Shown: positions 62,817-64,000 of the stretch, in pieces
Position numbering within the stretch: the first letter of the stretch is position 1
Layout of the letters: every line of letters begins with the position of its first letter
Source: DATARH01 sp963712835
GTDB taxonomy: Bacteria; Pseudomonadota; Alphaproteobacteria; ATCC43930; CGMCC-115725
Assembly: GCA_963712835.1 (NCBI GenBank)
Contig: CAVQJJ010000019.1
Coordinates: 247,384 to 311,383, forward strand
Length of the DNA: 64,000 nucleotides
Reading direction: 5' to 3'
Notes under the pieces: model-generated
Seen by the model: the letters and a program-made list of their open reading frames with translations, nothing else
What the model was told of the DNA's origin: nothing
Database searches by the model: none
Position numbers and translations under genes: made by a program

Positions 62817-64000
62817 AGGGGGCGACGGATCGCGCGAGCGAACTGTACCGTGAATATCGCGTTTCGATCCGCGCCCCCGTGAAGGGGGCGACCAGGCTGA
62901 GGCGGTCGCGCGCTTCTCGGCGATCGTTTCGATCCGCGCCCCCGTGAAGGGGGCGACGCCGAGCTAGAGGTATCGGCGGCTGCCTATGATGTTTCGATCC
63001 GCGCCCCCGTGAAGGGGGCGACCCAATTTTTTTGAGCACCCGAATTCTTCAGCTATGTTTCGATCCGCGCCCCCGTGAAGGGGGCGACATGCGCGCCGCT
63101 CCGACACCGAGAGACCGGCAATGTTTCGATCCGCGCCCCCGTGAAGGGGGCGACGTCGATGCGGCGAGGAAGGAACATCTCGTAGACCGTTTCGATCCGC
63201 GCCCCCGTGAAGGGGGCGACCCGCAAGGTGCGCGCAGGGCCGCCAAATCCCGTGTTTCGATCCGCGCCCCCGTGAAGGGGGCGACCAGAGCGCGGAGACG
63301 ATCCGGTACACGGTCGGGGGTTTCGATCCGCGCCCCCGTGAAGGGGGCGACCAGAACGTCGGCGACTCCTGAGACGCTAGGAAGCGTTTCGATCCGCGCC
63401 CCCGTGAAGGGGGCGACCTGAGCGCACCCGGCAGGAGTGCCGCAAGATCGTTGTTTCGATCCGCGCCCCCGTGAAGGGGGCGACCACGCAACCCGGCATC
63501 CTCGATGACGATATTCCTGTTTCGATCCGCGCCCCCGTGAAGGGGGCGACGAACGCATCGCTCTGGTCGAGCGGCTTTTGTCTGTTTCGATCCGCGCCCC
63601 CGTGAAGGGGGCGACCGGTTGCTCGCAACCCGTTTCAGGACGCCGAAGAGTTTCGATCCGCGCCCCCGTGAAGGGGGCGACATGGCGGAACGTGTCCTAG
63701 GGGCGGCGCTGAGAGTTTCGATCCGCGCCCCCGTGAAGGGGGCGACCCGGCGCAATGGCGTTCGCGTGGGTGCGGGTCGAGGTTTCGATCCGCGCCCCCG
63801 TGAAGGGGGCGACGTCCCGGCGCTGATGCCGCCGACCTTTAAGGGATTGTTTCGATCCGCGCCCCCGTGAAGGGGGCGACCTCCGCCGTCCCGATGGCAA
63901 GCCTTATGTCGACAAGTTTCGATCCGCGCCCCCGTGAAGGGGGCGACGGCGGAAGCCCAAGCGTACCGCGAGAGCCATCGCGTTTCGATCCGCGCCCCCG
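62730..64000 (-). CRISPR. Type I-C-like CRISPR array, continues past window
   Basis: 19 complete identical 32-bp repeats plus a twentieth cut at base 64000. On the plus strand each begins GTTTCGATCCGC and ends GGGGGCGAC; a CCCCC...GGGGG stem encloses GTGAA. The 19 spacers are 33-35 nt and all different. On the minus strand the repeat starts GTCGCCCCCTTCACGGG and ends GGATCGAAAC, the form of type I-C repeats, whose 3' end becomes the crRNA 5' handle. Transcription should therefore run right to left, with the leader and probably cas3-cas5-cas8c-cas7-cas4-cas1-cas2 to the right of the window. First repeat 62730-62761; last complete repeat 63916-63947. The array abuts the PrimPol gene. Confidence 0.97.

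Noticed and set aside
62730..63900. Open frames spanning the CRISPR array on both strands, up to 263 codons
   Set aside because: They are translations of the repeat (SIRAPVKGAT, APFTGARIET and similar), produced by the regular repeat-spacer spacing, not genes.

Overview
This is a GC-rich stretch of an alphaproteobacterial chromosome. The class is supported by gene order: tig-clpP-clpX-lon-HU, then tRNA-Val and tRNA-Asp, then a 14-gene nuo operon, then birA-coaX-rnj-mce-DUF1467. Genus cannot be read from the sequence.

Layout. 1-3.8 kb: two paralogous secreted SH3-domain proteins, a small glycine-rich exported protein and a GMC oxidoreductase. 3.9-6.0 kb: an LLM-class flavin oxidoreductase, a decayed MNT/HEPN nucleotidyltransferase pair and an AT-rich orphan gene. 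6-16 kb: uvrA, a thiamine-diphosphate enzyme, a DadA-like amine oxidase, two tandem MFS paralogues and ssb. 16-29.5 kb: an exported beta-carbonic-anhydrase-like protein, a MetE-C-terminal-like methyltransferase, gyrA-coaD, an HpaB-type monooxygenase, an EamA exporter, an SDR, tRNA-His, nnr and malonyl-CoA decarboxylase. 29.6-36.7 kb: tRNA-Leu, the protein quality-control block (trigger factor, ClpP, ClpX, Lon), an HU gene with a one-base frameshift, and two tRNAs. 36.8-51.2 kb: nuoA-N, encoding respiratory complex I. 51.2-55.8 kb: biotin ligase, type III pantothenate kinase, RNase J, methylmalonyl-CoA epimerase, DUF1467 and 3-methyladenine glycosylase I.

55.8-58.4 kb holds the most distinctive locus: a probable radical-SAM RiPP cassette of the GrrA/GrrM (cyclophane) type. 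It has a good promoter, a TTG-started secreted precursor whose C-terminus is a Trp/Asn array, a radical SAM/SPASM maturase, and an uncharacterised exported protein with a Cys-x2-Cys motif, closed by a terminator.

58.4 kb to the right edge is an integrated element. It starts at a 3' fragment of a tRNA-Pro gene (attachment site), followed by a tyrosine integrase, an unknown protein, an AlpA-like DNA-binding protein, a small protein and a PrimPol replication protein. The PrimPol reading frame runs into a type I-C-like CRISPR array: 19 complete 32-bp repeats, and a twentieth cut by the window end. Repeat polarity places the leader, and probably the cas genes, beyond the right edge. An intact tRNA-Pro(CGG) is predicted at the far end of the element.
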